From Microbacterium aurantiacum (GTDB taxonomy: Bacteria > Actinomycetota > Actinomycetes > Actinomycetales > Microbacteriaceae): a stretch of DNA of 64,000 nt. The stretch is from NCBI RefSeq assembly GCF_002872075.1, contig NZ_PGGU01000016.1, forward strand, positions 610,508 through 674,507, written 5' to 3'. Position numbers and translations under genes: made by a program. The notes under the pieces were generated by a model. The model saw only the letters and a list, made by a program, of their open reading frames with translations. It was not told the DNA's origin and did no database searches. Numbering within the stretch: the first letter of the stretch is position 1; every line of letters starts with the position of its first letter. This document shows, piece by piece, positions 52,230 to 62,162 of the stretch.

Positions 52230-53552
52230 ATGCAACGACGCACCCGACTCGTGCTCGCGCCCCTCGCGGCGAGCACGCTTCTCGGCATCGCTCTCACTGC
52301 CTGCACTCCCGGCGCGACGACCGACGACAGCGCAGCCGCCATCGAGGCCAGCACCGAGCTGACCACCGACGAGATCACCCTCACCCTGATGTCCACACCC
52401 GAGTCCGGCGCAGCCACCGAGGCGACGATCGCGGCTTTCGAAGCCGAACACCCGAACATCGCCATCGAGTACTCGCAGACGAACTACGACGACTACAACC
52501 AGAGCGTCAACCTGAACCTGTCCGGCGATCGGTCCCCGGACATCGTGCTGCTGAACGCCGTCGCCAACACCGTCAAGAACAAGCTCGTGCTGCCGCTCGA
52601 TGACTACGCCGGCCTCTACGGATGGGACGACTTCTTCCCCGCCAACCAGCTCAACCAGTGGCGCGTCGCCGAGAACGGCACCACGCTCGGAGCAGGCGGA
52701 GCGCTCTACGCCGCCCCCGCCGGGTTCTCGCTCGTCGGCGCGTATTACAACAAGAACATCGCGGCTCAGCTCGGCATCGAGGTGCCGACGTCGATGCCCG
52801 AGTTCGAGGTGACGCTGAAGAGGGCGAGCGATGCGGGCGCTCTGCCGGTGCAGCTCGGCAACGCTGAAGGGCACGCCGCATTCATCGTGCAGCTGCTCGG
52901 GCAGGGAGAGGCGGGTGCGGATGCCGCCAATGCATGGGCATTCGGGCATGAGGAGGAGAGCTTCGACACCGACGCGAACCGTTCGGCCGCCGAGACCTTG
53001 ATCGCCTGGCGGGAAGCCGGTTATCTCGGCGACCCCACGACGGTGAACGGTACGGATCTCCAGGGGGCGGTGGACAACTTCATCGCCGGCAAGGGGCTGT
53101 ACCTCGTCGACGGGATCTGGGATGCCGGCAAGATCGGCGACGCCCTCGGCGATGCCGCGGGCTTCCTCCCCTTCCCGGGAGAGAACCTGACAGGCATCGG
53201 CACCTCTGTCGCCTACGCGATCTCCTCGCAGAGCGAGCACCCGAACGAGGCCGCCGCCTTCCTGGACTTCCTGCGCTCGCCGGAGGCGAGTGAGCAGCAG
53301 TTCGCCCAGGGGTTCATGCCGAACGACCCGACCGTCGCGGTCGCCGACGATGGGACCCTCCAGGGCGACATCGTCGCAGCGTGGGCGAAGATCGCCGAGG
53401 CCGACGGGCTCGTCGCCTTCAACAACAACGCGACCGCCACCATGAACGACGCCCTCAAGGCCGGCACTCAGCAGCTCATCGCCGGACAGTCCGGCGTGGA
53501 CGACTTCATCGCGTCGATTCAGGCCGACTGGGCCGCCGCGCACGCCGGCTGA
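52230..53552 (+). CDS. Sugar ABC transporter substrate-binding lipoprotein
   Basis: A 440-residue SBP_bac_1 protein. The signal peptide ends in lipobox LTAC, so it is lipid-anchored. The mature part has DDYNQSVNLNLSGDRSPDIVLL and AAPAGFSLVGAYYNK, the family's ligand-cleft regions, and FNNNATATMNDALKAGTQQL at the end. ATG 52230 gives the correct signal start although its ribosome site (GGAAAG) is weak; an earlier in-frame ATG at 52167 would add a hydrophilic N-terminus. It captures oligosaccharides, probably the GH16 products. Confidence 0.92.
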   Translation: MQRRTRLVLAPLAASTLLGIALTACTPGATTDDSAAAIEASTELTTDEITLTLMSTPESGAATEATIAAFEAEHPNIAIEYSQTNYDDYNQSVNLNLSGDRSPDIVLLNAVANTVKNKLVLPLDDYAGLYGWDDFFPANQLNQWRVAENGTTLGAGGALYAAPAGFSLVGAYYNKNIAAQLGIEVPTSMPEFEVTLKRASDAGALPVQLGNAEGHAAFIVQLLGQGEAGADAANAWAFGHEEESFDTDANRSAAETLIAWREAGYLGDPTTVNGTDLQGAVDNFIAGKGLYLVDGIWDAGKIGDALGDAAGFLPFPGENLTGIGTSVAYAISSQSEHPNEAAAFLDFLRSPEASEQQFAQGFMPNDPTVAVADDGTLQGDIVAAWAKIAEADGLVAFNNNATATMNDALKAGTQQLIAGQSGVDDFIASIQADWAAAHAG

Positions 53553-53555
53553 TCG

Positions 53556-54479
53556 ATGTCGAACCCGATGCCCCGCACACGGGAGGAGTCCAGCCGCAAG
53601 GCGGGCTCCTCCCGGAGGACGCGCCGGAACTGGAGCTCGCTGCTGTACCTCCTGCCCGCGCTTCTGTTCTACGTGACCTTCACCATCGCGCCCTGGGTGC
53701 AGAGCATCTGGCTCTCGTTCTGGAACTGGGACGGCATCGGCGCGGCCACCTGGGCCGGCATCGAGAACTACGTCAAGGTCGTCACCGACGAGCGCCTGCT
53801 CACCGCGCTCCGCAACGGCCTCGGGTTCATCGTGTTCTATACGGTGTTCCCCGTCATCCTGGGCCTGATCATCGCCGCGGTGATCGCCGCCCGCCCTCGG
53901 CGGGGATCGGGACTGGTTCGTACCATCCTCTTCCTCCCGCAGATCCTGCCGCTCGTCGCCGTCGGCGTCATCTGGCGGTACCTCTATGCGGCCGACGGGC
54001 CCATCAACCAGGCTCTGACCGCGGTCGGCCTCGGCGAGGTGGCGCGTGCGTGGCTCGGCGACTTCACCTGGGCCTATCCCGCCGTCGGCGTGATCGGCAC
54101 CTGGGTGACGACCGGGCTCTGCATGATGCTTCTGCTCGCCGGCATCCAGAAGATCGATCCGTCCCTCTACGAAGCCGCGCGCCTGGACCGCTGCGGACCG
54201 ATCCGGCAGTTCTGGCACGTGACCGTGCCAGGCGTGCGGGCCGAGATCGTCGTCGCGGCCACGGTCACCCTCATCTCCGCGCTCGCCAGCTTCGACATCG
54301 TCTACGTCACCACCGGCGGCGGGCCCGGCTACCAGACCATCGTCCCCGGAGTGCTCATCTACAAGCTCGTCTTCACGTCCAACGAGGTCGGACTCGCGTG
54401 CGCGCTGGCCACCGTCCTCAGCGCGATCATCCTCGTCTTCGTCGCTCTCATCGGCCGAGCCGGAAGGCGCAACGCATGA
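53556..54479 (+). CDS. Sugar ABC transporter permease (MalF type)
   Basis: A 307-residue permease with six helices, starting with RNWSSLLYLLPALLFYVTF and carrying the EAA loop YEAARLDRCGPIRQFWHV. It follows the binding protein by three bases and overlaps the second permease by ATGA. It forms the channel with its MalG-type partner. No ATPase is encoded here, so the importer probably uses a shared MsiK-type ATPase encoded elsewhere. Confidence 0.92.
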   Translation: MSNPMPRTREESSRKAGSSRRTRRNWSSLLYLLPALLFYVTFTIAPWVQSIWLSFWNWDGIGAATWAGIENYVKVVTDERLLTALRNGLGFIVFYTVFPVILGLIIAAVIAARPRRGSGLVRTILFLPQILPLVAVGVIWRYLYAADGPINQALTAVGLGEVARAWLGDFTWAYPAVGVIGTWVTTGLCMMLLLAGIQKIDPSLYEAARLDRCGPIRQFWHVTVPGVRAEIVVAATVTLISALASFDIVYVTTGGGPGYQTIVPGVLIYKLVFTSNEVGLACALATVLSAIILVFVALIGRAGRRNA

Positions 54480-55294
54480 GATCTCCCGCTTCCCGCGTCC
54501 TGTCCGCGGCGTTCCTCCTGGTCGCGGCACTCAGCGTCGTGCTGCCCTTCCTCGCGCTGGTCTCAGCCGCTCTGCAGCCCGCCGACACCCTGGTTCCGAG
54601 GCTGACCTGGCCCACCGACCCGCAGTGGGGCAACTTCCTCACGGCATGGAGCATGGCCGGCTTCGGATCACTCCTCGCATCCAGCGCGATCATCGCCGTG
54701 GTGGTCGTGCCGATCGCGGTGATCTGCTCCACGCTCGCCGGCTACGCGATGGGCACGATGCGGATGCCCGCGAAGGGGGCGCTGTTCGCCTTCTTCATCG
54801 CCGGACTCACCCTTCCCTATGAGGCGATCGTGATCCCGCTCTACTTCGCGATGAGGTCGACTGGACTCATCGACACCTACTGGGCGGTCATCCTTCCCCT
54901 GGTCGGTGCGTTCATGCCGTTCGGGATCTTCTGGATGCGGACGCACTTCGAATCCGTGCCAACGGAGATCATCGAGGCTGCGCAGCTCGACGGCGCCGGG
55001 CGGTTCCGCACGCTCATGCAGATCCTCGTCCCCGGGGCAAGGCCCGCCATCATCACCTACGCGCTGCTGACGTTCATGTGGGCGTGGAACCAGTTCCTGC
55101 TCGCCCTCATCCTGATCCGTGATCCCGCACGGCGCACGGCGCCGTCGGGACTCGGCACCTTCGTCCAGCAGTACGGCGAGAACATCCCTCTGCTCGCCGC
55201 CGGAACGCTCATCGTCATCCTGCCGATCGTCGTCCTCTATTTCATCTTCCAGCGAAAGTTCGTCGCTGGGCTCGTGCAAGGAGCACTCAAATGA
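54476..55294 (+). CDS. Sugar ABC transporter permease (MalG type)
   Basis: A 272-residue permease with six helices and the EAA loop IIEAAQLDGAGRFRTLMQI. The start overlaps the previous stop as ATGA, and its own stop overlaps the oxidoreductase start the same way, so the whole operon is translationally coupled. It partners the MalF-type protein. Confidence 0.92.
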   Translation: MRSPASRVLSAAFLLVAALSVVLPFLALVSAALQPADTLVPRLTWPTDPQWGNFLTAWSMAGFGSLLASSAIIAVVVVPIAVICSTLAGYAMGTMRMPAKGALFAFFIAGLTLPYEAIVIPLYFAMRSTGLIDTYWAVILPLVGAFMPFGIFWMRTHFESVPTEIIEAAQLDGAGRFRTLMQILVPGARPAIITYALLTFMWAWNQFLLALILIRDPARRTAPSGLGTFVQQYGENIPLLAAGTLIVILPIVVLYFIFQRKFVAGLVQGALK

Positions 55295-56568
55295 CCGCCG
55301 TCGTCCCCACGCGTCTCGTCATCATCGGGGCGGGTTCACGAGGAACCGGGTATGCGCGACGCGCGGTCGCCGAGGGTGCGATGATCACTGCCGTCGTCGA
55401 ACCGGACGCCGCGCGGTTGCGGGCATTCCTCGCGGAGTTCTCCGAGCAGCCGGTGATCGCCCACGACACATGGCAGCAGATCGCCGCGCAGCCGACGAGG
55501 ATCGCGGACGCGGTCGTCGTCTCGACCCCCGACCGGCTGCATGCCGAGCCGGCGATCGGCCTCGCCCGCGCTGGCTACCACTTGCTGCTGGAGAAGCCTA
55601 TGGCTCCGACGGAGGAGGAATCGACGCGTATCGTGGCGGCGGCCGAGGATGCCGGAGTGATGCTCGCGGTCTGCCACGTGATGCGGTATTCGAGCTACTC
55701 GCAGACCCTCAAGAAACTGCTCGACGAGGGGACGATCGGCCGTCTGGTCTCGGTCGAGCACCTCGAGCCGATCGGCTGGTGGCATTTCGCCCACTCGTAC
55801 GTGCGAGGCAACTGGGCTCGCGAGGAGGACTCCGGGCCGATGCTGCTCACCAAGAGCAGTCACGACATCGACTGGCTGTCGTACATCGTGGGGCTTCCCG
55901 TCGAGAGGGTCTCGTCCTTCGGGAGCCTCCTGCACTTCCGGCCGGAGAGCAAGCCGGCCAACGCGACGGCACGCTGCCTGGATTGCCCGCTGCAGAACAC
56001 CTGCGCCTACTCCGCGACGAAGATCTACCGAGGCTTCCTCGGTGACGCGACGTTCGAGCGCTGGCCGCTCGCCGTGCTCACCACCGATGTCACGGCATCC
56101 GGCGTCGATCGCGCTCTTCGGGACGGCCCGTACGGCCGCTGCGTCTTCGACGGACAGAACGATGTCGTCGATCATCAGGTCGTGAACATCGAATACCAGG
56201 GCGGCGTCACCGCATCCTTCACCGTCACCGCCTTCACGGAGCTGGACTTCCGCAAGACCCGCCTGTTCGGAACGGCGGGAAGCATCGAGGGTGATGGGCG
56301 GACGCTGATCGTCCACGAGTTCTCCACAGATCACAAGTACGAGGTCTTTCCCGAGTCATACGGCAATGCGAGCGCTGCCGATGGACACGGCGGAGCTGAT
56401 GACGCGCTGGTGCGCGCATTCCTGCACGCCGTGCGTACAGGGGATCGCTCGGTCCTGCTGTCCGGACCGGAGGAGAGCCTCACAACCCACCGGGTGGTCT
56501 GGCTCGCGGAGCAGGCGCGCCGCGACAACGTCGTCATGTCGGTGGCGCAGGCTGCCTCGGCGCTCTGA
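55291..56568 (+). CDS. Gfo/Idh/MocA-family oxidoreductase
   Basis: A 425-residue NAD(P)-dependent sugar oxidoreductase. The Rossmann loop IIGAGSRGTGYA is followed by LLEKPMAPTEEES, the EKP motif, and in the C-terminal domain HDIDW. A cysteine-rich insert (CLDCPLQNTCAYSA, near residue 225) is present, as in a subset of this family. Members oxidise or epimerise sugars, sugar acids or inositols. Translation is coupled to the importer permease, so it should process the imported sugar. Exact reaction unknown. Confidence 0.9.
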   Translation: MTAVVPTRLVIIGAGSRGTGYARRAVAEGAMITAVVEPDAARLRAFLAEFSEQPVIAHDTWQQIAAQPTRIADAVVVSTPDRLHAEPAIGLARAGYHLLLEKPMAPTEEESTRIVAAAEDAGVMLAVCHVMRYSSYSQTLKKLLDEGTIGRLVSVEHLEPIGWWHFAHSYVRGNWAREEDSGPMLLTKSSHDIDWLSYIVGLPVERVSSFGSLLHFRPESKPANATARCLDCPLQNTCAYSATKIYRGFLGDATFERWPLAVLTTDVTASGVDRALRDGPYGRCVFDGQNDVVDHQVVNIEYQGGVTASFTVTAFTELDFRKTRLFGTAGSIEGDGRTLIVHEFSTDHKYEVFPESYGNASAADGHGGADDALVRAFLHAVRTGDRSVLLSGPEESLTTHRVVWLAEQARRDNVVMSVAQAASAL

Positions 56569-56617
56569 GCCCTGGTCTCGGTGGCGTTGCATCATCGCCG
56601 ACGCGCGCCCTCTCGGT

Positions 56618-56697
56618 CCGAGTGCACGGCTTCTCGCCGAGCGCACGGCTTCTTCACGCGAACGACCCATGCACTCGGTACGGACCCGTGCACTCGG
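56618..56697. repeat. Nested inverted repeat upstream of a membrane protein gene
   Basis: CCGAGTGCACGG (56618-56629) and CCGTGCACTCGG (56686-56697) are exact reverse complements; inside lie a second, less perfect pair, CCGAGCGCACGG and GCACTCGG. It occupies most of the 215-base gap after the oxidoreductase gene. It can fold into a branched hairpin that may end the operon transcript. Confidence 0.5.
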
Positions 56698-56783
56698 CGA
56701 GCCGGGCATCGGGCATTCGGCGAGCCGGCACAGGACGCGGCGGGGCGGGCCTTCGCGTCGGCGACCCGTGCTTCGATGGAGGC

Positions 56784-57842
56784 ATGGACGACCAGGCTCG
56801 GCGGCTGCAGCAGGAGACCAGGGCGATCTGGGCGGCGGTGGTGTGCTTCATCGTGGGCACCGGCGCCGGGATGCTGCTGCTCCAGGGCGTCCCTCGCCCG
56901 CTGGCCGGGGACGGTTCGGTCGTCTTCCGTGCTGCGGGCGTCGCCGCCATCTGCGCGGCGGCCGCGTTCGTCGCCAGCACGCTCCTTCACCGACGCGGCG
57001 AGACGAAAAAGATGCCGCGCTGGCAGGCGGTGGTGTCCGACCTGTCCGCGATCGCGCTCACCATCGCGTTCGCTGGGGTCACCGCGATGGGCGTGCTGCT
57101 CGCCGGCGAGATCCTCGGGGTCGGGCTGCAGGGGCTCGAACTGCCCGCAATCGGCGGCGGGCTGATCACCGGTGTGGCGAGTGCGATCGGCGGCCGGTTC
57201 GCATTCGACGCCGGGATCAGGCTGAGCACCGGCGACCTCGCCGGCCTGCTGTTCGGGTACCTCATCGTCGGCACGCTCTTCGCGATGCTCACCGCCGCCG
57301 ACCCCCGATGGTGGGAACGCAACTTCTCACAGCTGGGCATCGGCATCGGCGCCTGGGCGTTCAACGGGACGCTCGTCATCGCCGGGCTGCTGGTGGCGAC
57401 CGTCGGTGCGTACATCGGCCGCGATCTGCATCGGCTGCTCGGCGACGAGTCCTTACGGCGCATCGGCAGGGTCGTCGTGCTCTGGGCGGCGACCGGCGTC
57501 GCGCTCGCGGGAGTCGGGCTGTTCCCCCTGCACGCGGTCCCGGTCCCGCACAACATCGCGGCGTTCGCAGCGCTCGCGCTGTTCGGGATCGCGGCGGTGT
57601 CGACCACGCTCGTGATGCCGGCTCCGCCGCGAGCTCTCGTGGTGACCACCATCGCGGTCACCGTGATGGTCGTGCTGGCGGTGGTGCTCTGGGTGCCGTT
57701 CGGTCTGTACTCGGTCACGGCACTCGAGGCGATGGTGATCGGACTCGGGCTCGTATGGATGACGACACTCGTGCGGATGCTCGCCATCGTCGTGCCTGCG
57801 CAGTCGCGGCCGTCCCTGCGTGCCACGCTTCTCGGTCGCTGA
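56784..57842 (+). CDS. Hypothetical multipass membrane protein
   Basis: A 352-residue integral membrane protein with about ten hydrophobic helices, a hydrophilic start (MDDQARRLQQETRAIW) and no conserved motif that I recognise. The glycine-rich repeats such as LPAIGGGLITGVASAIGG and LGIGIGAWAFNG suggest tight helix packing as in transporters. The end is basic. ATG 56784 is reported; GGAGG is only one base from it, so the start is uncertain. It is not clearly in an operon with its neighbours. Confidence 0.65.
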   Translation: MDDQARRLQQETRAIWAAVVCFIVGTGAGMLLLQGVPRPLAGDGSVVFRAAGVAAICAAAAFVASTLLHRRGETKKMPRWQAVVSDLSAIALTIAFAGVTAMGVLLAGEILGVGLQGLELPAIGGGLITGVASAIGGRFAFDAGIRLSTGDLAGLLFGYLIVGTLFAMLTAADPRWWERNFSQLGIGIGAWAFNGTLVIAGLLVATVGAYIGRDLHRLLGDESLRRIGRVVVLWAATGVALAGVGLFPLHAVPVPHNIAAFAALALFGIAAVSTTLVMPAPPRALVVTTIAVTVMVVLAVVLWVPFGLYSVTALEAMVIGLGLVWMTTLVRMLAIVVPAQSRPSLRATLLGR

Positions 57843-57854
57843 CCCGCCCGCGGT

Positions 57855-58211
57855 TCAGGCCAGGGGATCGTCGCTCACGAACGAGAGCTGAACGGCATGG
57901 TGGCGCAGCAGGAACGCGCTCTCGTCGAGACCACGTCGGCGCAGCCAGCTGGTCACCTCGCCGTTCGACTTGCTCGCGTTGCACGAACCGCACGCGGGGA
58001 CCACGTTCGTGAGTGTGTAGCGACCGCCGCGTGAGATCGGCTGCACGCAGTCCTTCTGCAGCGCGACACCGGATGCTCCGCAGTATGCGCATCCGCCCCA
58101 CTCCCGCCGCAGGGCATCCCACTCCGCGGGCGTCAGGTCGTTGTCGGCGGCGGCCACCCGTCGGCGGCGCCGGCGATCCACGCGGGCACGGCGGCTGCGG
58201 CTGACGGGCAT
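57855..58211 (-). CDS. HNH endonuclease family protein
   Basis: A 118-residue HNH protein. After a very basic start (SRRARVDRRRRRRVAAA), the core shows CAYCG, QKDCVQPISRGGRYTLTNVV and CGSCNASKS: two CxxC zinc pairs surrounding the motif in which histidine is replaced by DCVQP. The exact catalytic histidine is therefore not obvious (the family normally has D/H-H). It may be a nicking or homing-type nuclease or a degraded one. Stands alone between two plus-strand genes. Confidence 0.78.
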   Translation of the reverse strand: MPVSRSRRARVDRRRRRRVAAADNDLTPAEWDALRREWGGCAYCGASGVALQKDCVQPISRGGRYTLTNVVPACGSCNASKSNGEVTSWLRRRGLDESAFLLRHHAVQLSFVSDDPLA

Positions 58212-58330
58212 GAGGCCACCCTAGACGGATGCTGCGACGCATCCGCGCCGAAGATAGGGCATCCGCCCGATGTCGGGAGGGGACCTCAGAGCGGAATGTA
58301 AGGGGTACAGAGAACCGTCAGGAGAACCTC

Positions 58331-58639
58331 ATGTACGAGCACCCCTATCTCAGCCACCGCGCGAACGAACTCGAGCTCGAGCAGCTCGAGCGTGCGATCG
58401 CCCGTCGTCGCTTCCTCGAGGAGCACGCCGACCAGATCGTCCTCCGCCCGGAGAGCGCCCTGCGCCGTACGTTCCGCCGGATGCTGGGCATGGCCCCGCG
58501 GGCCCCGCGAGCGGTTGCCGCGTCGGATGCCGCACCGTCGAGGACGACTCCGGATGCCGTCACCCGTCGGGCGTCATCGGATGCGGCATCCGGATCGCGC
58601 CGCACCCCGGTGCCGTGCGAGGCCGTTCCCGCCCGGTGA
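58331..58639 (+). CDS. Hypothetical 102-residue protein
   Basis: Starts with MYEHPYLSHRANELELEQLE and a strongly helical, charged N-terminal half (about residues 10-35) likely to form a coiled coil; the C-terminal half is rich in Ala, Ser, Arg and Pro and probably disordered. AGGAG with seven-base spacing supports ATG 58331. Its stop overlaps a GTG that could start the LuxR-type regulator. I know no family. It may be a small partner of that regulator. Confidence 0.55.
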   Translation: MYEHPYLSHRANELELEQLERAIARRRFLEEHADQIVLRPESALRRTFRRMLGMAPRAPRAVAASDAAPSRTTPDAVTRRASSDAASGSRRTPVPCEAVPAR

Positions 58640-58710
58640 CCGCCGTCGATGCCGGGGGCGCCGTGACCGCGGGCGCCCCCGATGTCCCCGGGGAGTGGGA
58701 CGATGTGTTC

Positions 58711-61593
58711 ATGCTCCCATCGGTCCCCAACGCGGCGATGGTCGGCCGCGACGCCGATCTCGCGCTGCTGCGCGGGATGTTCGAGCGCACCACGGAGGGT
58801 ACCCCCGCCGCCGTCCTGCTCGAGGGCGAGGCGGGCATCGGCAAGTCCCGGCTGCTGCGCGAGTTCGGCGAGGAGATCAGGAACCGCGCCGATGTGCACG
58901 TCGGCTGGTGCCTCGACCTGGGGTCGTCCCGCACGCCGTACGGTCCCCTCACGGGCATCCTGCGCTCACTCGTCGCCCTGCTCGGCATCGAGCAGACGAG
59001 GAAGGCGGTCGGCGTCGGCGCCGAGGCGCTCGGGATGCTGCTCCCCGAACTCGTCGACGATCCGTCCGACCGCGCGCACACGAGCCCGGAGCGGCTGCGC
59101 GACGCGATCGCCACGCTCATCGAGGTCGCGGCCGAGCGGGCTCCGCAGGTGCTGATCGTCGAGGACGTGCACTGGGCGGATGACTCGACGCTGGCGATGC
59201 TGTCGTTCCTGCTGCGCACCCTCTCCCGCGGACGCATCCTGCTGGTGATCAGCTGCCGCACGGATGACGTGCGCCGCGGCGACGCCGTCAGCGGCTTCAT
59301 CGGTGAGGCGAGCAGGGCGAGGCTGCTCGAGCGCGTCGCGCTGAAGCGACTCGATGCCGCCGCGGTGCGCCGGCTCGCGGAGCAGCTCACCGGCAGGGCG
59401 ATCACCGACAGCGCGCTGGAGCGCATGCAGGAGCGTGCCGAGGGCGTGCCGTTCTTCATCGAGGAGATCGCCTGCTGCTCGGGCGGCACTCTGCCCGACA
59501 GCCTTCGCGATCTCCTGCTCGGGCGCTTCGATCGGCTGAGCGACGACGCCCGGCGTGTCGTGCAGGTGGCGTCCGGATCCGAGCGCCCGCTGTCGCATCA
59601 GCTGCTCTCCTGGCTCGTCGACCTCTCGGAGACCCGGCTCGACGATGCGCTCCGCGAGGCCGCTCGCAGCGGAATCCTCAACGTGCTCGACGACGGCTAC
59701 CGCTTCCGCCACGCGCTGCTGCGCGAGGCTGTGCACGGCGACCTCCTCCCCGGGGAACGCGCGCGACTGCACCGCGCATACGCGGAAGTGCTCGAGGAGC
59801 ACTGCGGGGGAACGGGCAGCGGCGACGCCGCTGCGCTCGCTTATCACTGGCAACTCGCGAAGGACGATCGCCGGGCGCTCGCCGCATCCGTCGCCGCGAT
59901 GAGGCATGCCAAGGCGCGGTACGCGTTCGGGAGTGCCGCCCGCTTCGGCGAGCAGGCGCTCGATCTCTGGCCCCAGGTTCCGGATGCTGCCGAAGCGGCG
60001 GGGATCGAACGCATCCCCCTGCTCGCGCTGCTCGGCTCCGTCCTGCGCAACGCGGGCGACGGCGAACGTGCGCTGGCGGTGGTCAACCTCGCGCTCGGCG
60101 AGATCGATCGAGACACGGTGGATCCTCGGACGCATGTGCGTCTCCTGCGCGACAAGGCGCAGTATCTGACCAACCTGGGTCGCCCGGGGCCGATCGAGTT
60201 GTTGAACCAAGCACTGGCCGTGCTCGACGCCGGGGTCGACGACGATCGCCTCCGCGCCACGGTCCTGAATTACCTCGGCAGCCGCTACATGGTCGCCGGC
60301 CACAGGCAGAAGGCGATCGACACCGCGGTACGCGCGCAGGAGTTCGCCGAACGCGCCGGGTCCGAGAACGAGATCTCCGTCGCGGCCAACATCCGCGGGG
60401 GCAGCCTGGTGCATCTCGGCGACCTCATCGGCGGCTTCGCCGCGTACGAGATCGCGCGCGTGCGCGCAGTGGACTCGAACGCCGAACTGCGGTACAGGGT
60501 GAACTACTCCGACACGCTGACCCTGCTCGGGCGCTATCGCGAGGCGGTGCAGGTCGCAGAGGAGGGCTTCGCCCGGGCGCGATCGCTCGGCGTGGAGCGC
60601 ACATCGGGGTCGATCCTCACCCAGAACATGATGGGACCGCTTCTCGAGCTCGGACAAGTCGACAGGGCGGAGCAGCTGCTCGCCCGCGACCTCGAGAAGA
60701 GCACACTGCGGGTGTTCCGCCTGTACTCGACCATGTCCCAGGTGCGGATGCTCGCCTGGCGAGGGCGCTCTGAAGAGGCTGCCGAACTGCTGCGCGCGCT
60801 GCAGCCGGCGTTCGAGGAGACCGGGCAGGTCGAGCGGCAGATCTGGTACGACGCCGTCGTGATGAAGGTCGCGGTGGCCGAGAGCCGCGGCGACCTCGCC
60901 TCCGCTCTCGCGGCCATCCTCTCGATGCTGGACGATGACGGGCCGGTGCTGCTGCACCAGCGACGGCTGCTGCTGCAAGCCGGATGGATCATCGCCGGGT
61001 TGCGTGCCGATGGCGCCGACACGGCCGCGGCGATCGACACCGTCCGCGCCGCCTGGCACGGGCAGCCCGATCAGCTGAGAGCCGGCCCATGGTCGACGAT
61101 CCTCGACGCACTCCTCTCGCCGACCCTGCCGGCGCTGCAGCAGGCGACGTCCCTCGCGGACGGCGACGACGTGCCCGTCACCTTCCGGGCGGTCACCCGG
61201 CTGGAACTCGCGCGGATGCTCGTCCACGCGGGCGATCGCGCGGCTGCCGCCGCGGCGCTCGTCGAGGCGATTGCCATCGCCGAAGGGCTGGGCCATGTGC
61301 AGCTCCAGGCTGCCGTCGGTGCGTTCGCCGATGCTGCCGGCCTGCGTGCGGATGCGGGTACGGGCGTGGATGCGGTGGAGGCAGACCGTCTCACGTCGAG
61401 GGAGCGGCAGGTGCTCGCGCTCATCGCCGAGGGACTCAGCAACCGTCAGATCGGCGAGCGCCTGTACATCAGCGTGAAGACCGTGAGCGTGCACGTATCG
61501 GCGGTGCTCCGCAAGCTCGGAGTGGGTACTCGCACCGAAGCGGCGCTCGCCGCGCAGCGGCACGAGGACGTCGGAGATCTCGTCGCGCGATGA
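58711..61593 (+). CDS. Large LuxR-family regulator with AAA/STAND ATPase domain
   Basis: A 960-residue regulator of the MalT/LAL type. An N-terminal P-loop NTPase ([14 protein letters not shown], Walker [14 protein letters not shown], Walker [12 protein letters not shown]) is followed by long helical TPR-like repeats (residues about 370-850) and a C-terminal LuxR helix-turn-helix ([20 protein letters not shown]). ATP binding and a ligand on the repeats switch the DNA-binding end. ATG 58711 is reported; an earlier in-frame GTG at 58636 overlaps the preceding stop as GTGA and may be the true start. Targets unknown. Confidence 0.85.
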   Translation: MLPSVPNAAMVGRDADLALLRGMFERTTEGTPAAVLLEGEAGIGKSRLLREFGEEIRNRADVHVGWCLDLGSSRTPYGPLTGILRSLVALLGIEQTRKAVGVGAEALGMLLPELVDDPSDRAHTSPERLRDAIATLIEVAAERAPQVLIVEDVHWADDSTLAMLSFLLRTLSRGRILLVISCRTDDVRRGDAVSGFIGEASRARLLERVALKRLDAAAVRRLAEQLTGRAITDSALERMQERAEGVPFFIEEIACCSGGTLPDSLRDLLLGRFDRLSDDARRVVQVASGSERPLSHQLLSWLVDLSETRLDDALREAARSGILNVLDDGYRFRHALLREAVHGDLLPGERARLHRAYAEVLEEHCGGTGSGDAAALAYHWQLAKDDRRALAASVAAMRHAKARYAFGSAARFGEQALDLWPQVPDAAEAAGIERIPLLALLGSVLRNAGDGERALAVVNLALGEIDRDTVDPRTHVRLLRDKAQYLTNLGRPGPIELLNQALAVLDAGVDDDRLRATVLNYLGSRYMVAGHRQKAIDTAVRAQEFAERAGSENEISVAANIRGGSLVHLGDLIGGFAAYEIARVRAVDSNAELRYRVNYSDTLTLLGRYREAVQVAEEGFARARSLGVERTSGSILTQNMMGPLLELGQVDRAEQLLARDLEKSTLRVFRLYSTMSQVRMLAWRGRSEEAAELLRALQPAFEETGQVERQIWYDAVVMKVAVAESRGDLASALAAILSMLDDDGPVLLHQRRLLLQAGWIIAGLRADGADTAAAIDTVRAAWHGQPDQLRAGPWSTILDALLSPTLPALQQATSLADGDDVPVTFRAVTRLELARMLVHAGDRAAAAAALVEAIAIAEGLGHVQLQAAVGAFADAAGLRADAGTGVDAVEADRLTSRERQVLALIAEGLSNRQIGERLYISVKTVSVHVSAVLRKLGVGTRTEAALAAQRHEDVGDLVAR

Positions 61594-62162
61594 CCATCGG
61601 GAGAACTGCCAGGTGGATTTCCGGCTCGACGTGCTACGGTAGGAACGTCCCTCCTACCGGAGGCTTCATTCATCACCGGCCCGCGAACGCATTGTGCGAC
61701 GTGTGTGGCCCTCACACCAGGATCCGAATCTCTGTGCCCCGATCGGTTCGGCACGGATCCCACCGAAAGCTTCTTCACTTGTCAAACGCAGTCGGCTGCG
61801 GTGCATGCGCACCCAGCCATGAACTCCACTGGCGCGACGCCGACGTCGACGTCCGAGTGGCCACCAGTGCCGGCGAATACGCCGGCCATGTCGTCGTCGA
61901 ATTCGACGGCGCCGCCGCCTTCGGCGCGCGCGGCCAGAACCTCGGTCATCACGACTCGGCGCACGACGCCGAGGCCGCCGTCGCGGCATCCGCAACCGGC
62001 GGGTTCGTCGCAGCCCGCCCCGCCGGCGCTGAAGGCCATGTCCTCAGCGCCCCCCATTCCGTGGCCTCTCTCCATGAGAGCGTCCCCGCACGTGCCCGCC
62101 GGAGGTTCCGGCGCGGCGCTCAAGGCCGTGCAAACGGCCCGATCAACAGAAAGAAGAAACAC
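61594..62162 (+). other. Leader of cspA with an in-frame open segment of uncertain coding status
   Basis: The 569 bases between the LuxR gene and cspA contain no stop in the cspA frame, and the part 61827-62130 has about 80 percent G/C at third positions with G-first codons (for example [20 protein letters not shown]). An ATG at 61590 overlaps the LuxR stop. The first 200 bases have no such bias, contain a hairpin (61637-61659) and look like a leader. Either a short protein or fused extension is encoded, or it is a long cold-shock 5' leader; I cannot decide. Confidence 0.35.
61637..61659. other. Hairpin in the cspA leader
   Basis: CGGTAGGA at 61637-61644 and TCCTACCG at 61652-61659 form an 8-bp perfect stem with loop ACGTCCC. 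It begins 44 bases after the LuxR stop. No T-run follows, so it is more likely an RNA structure in the cspA leader than a terminator. Confidence 0.4.
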
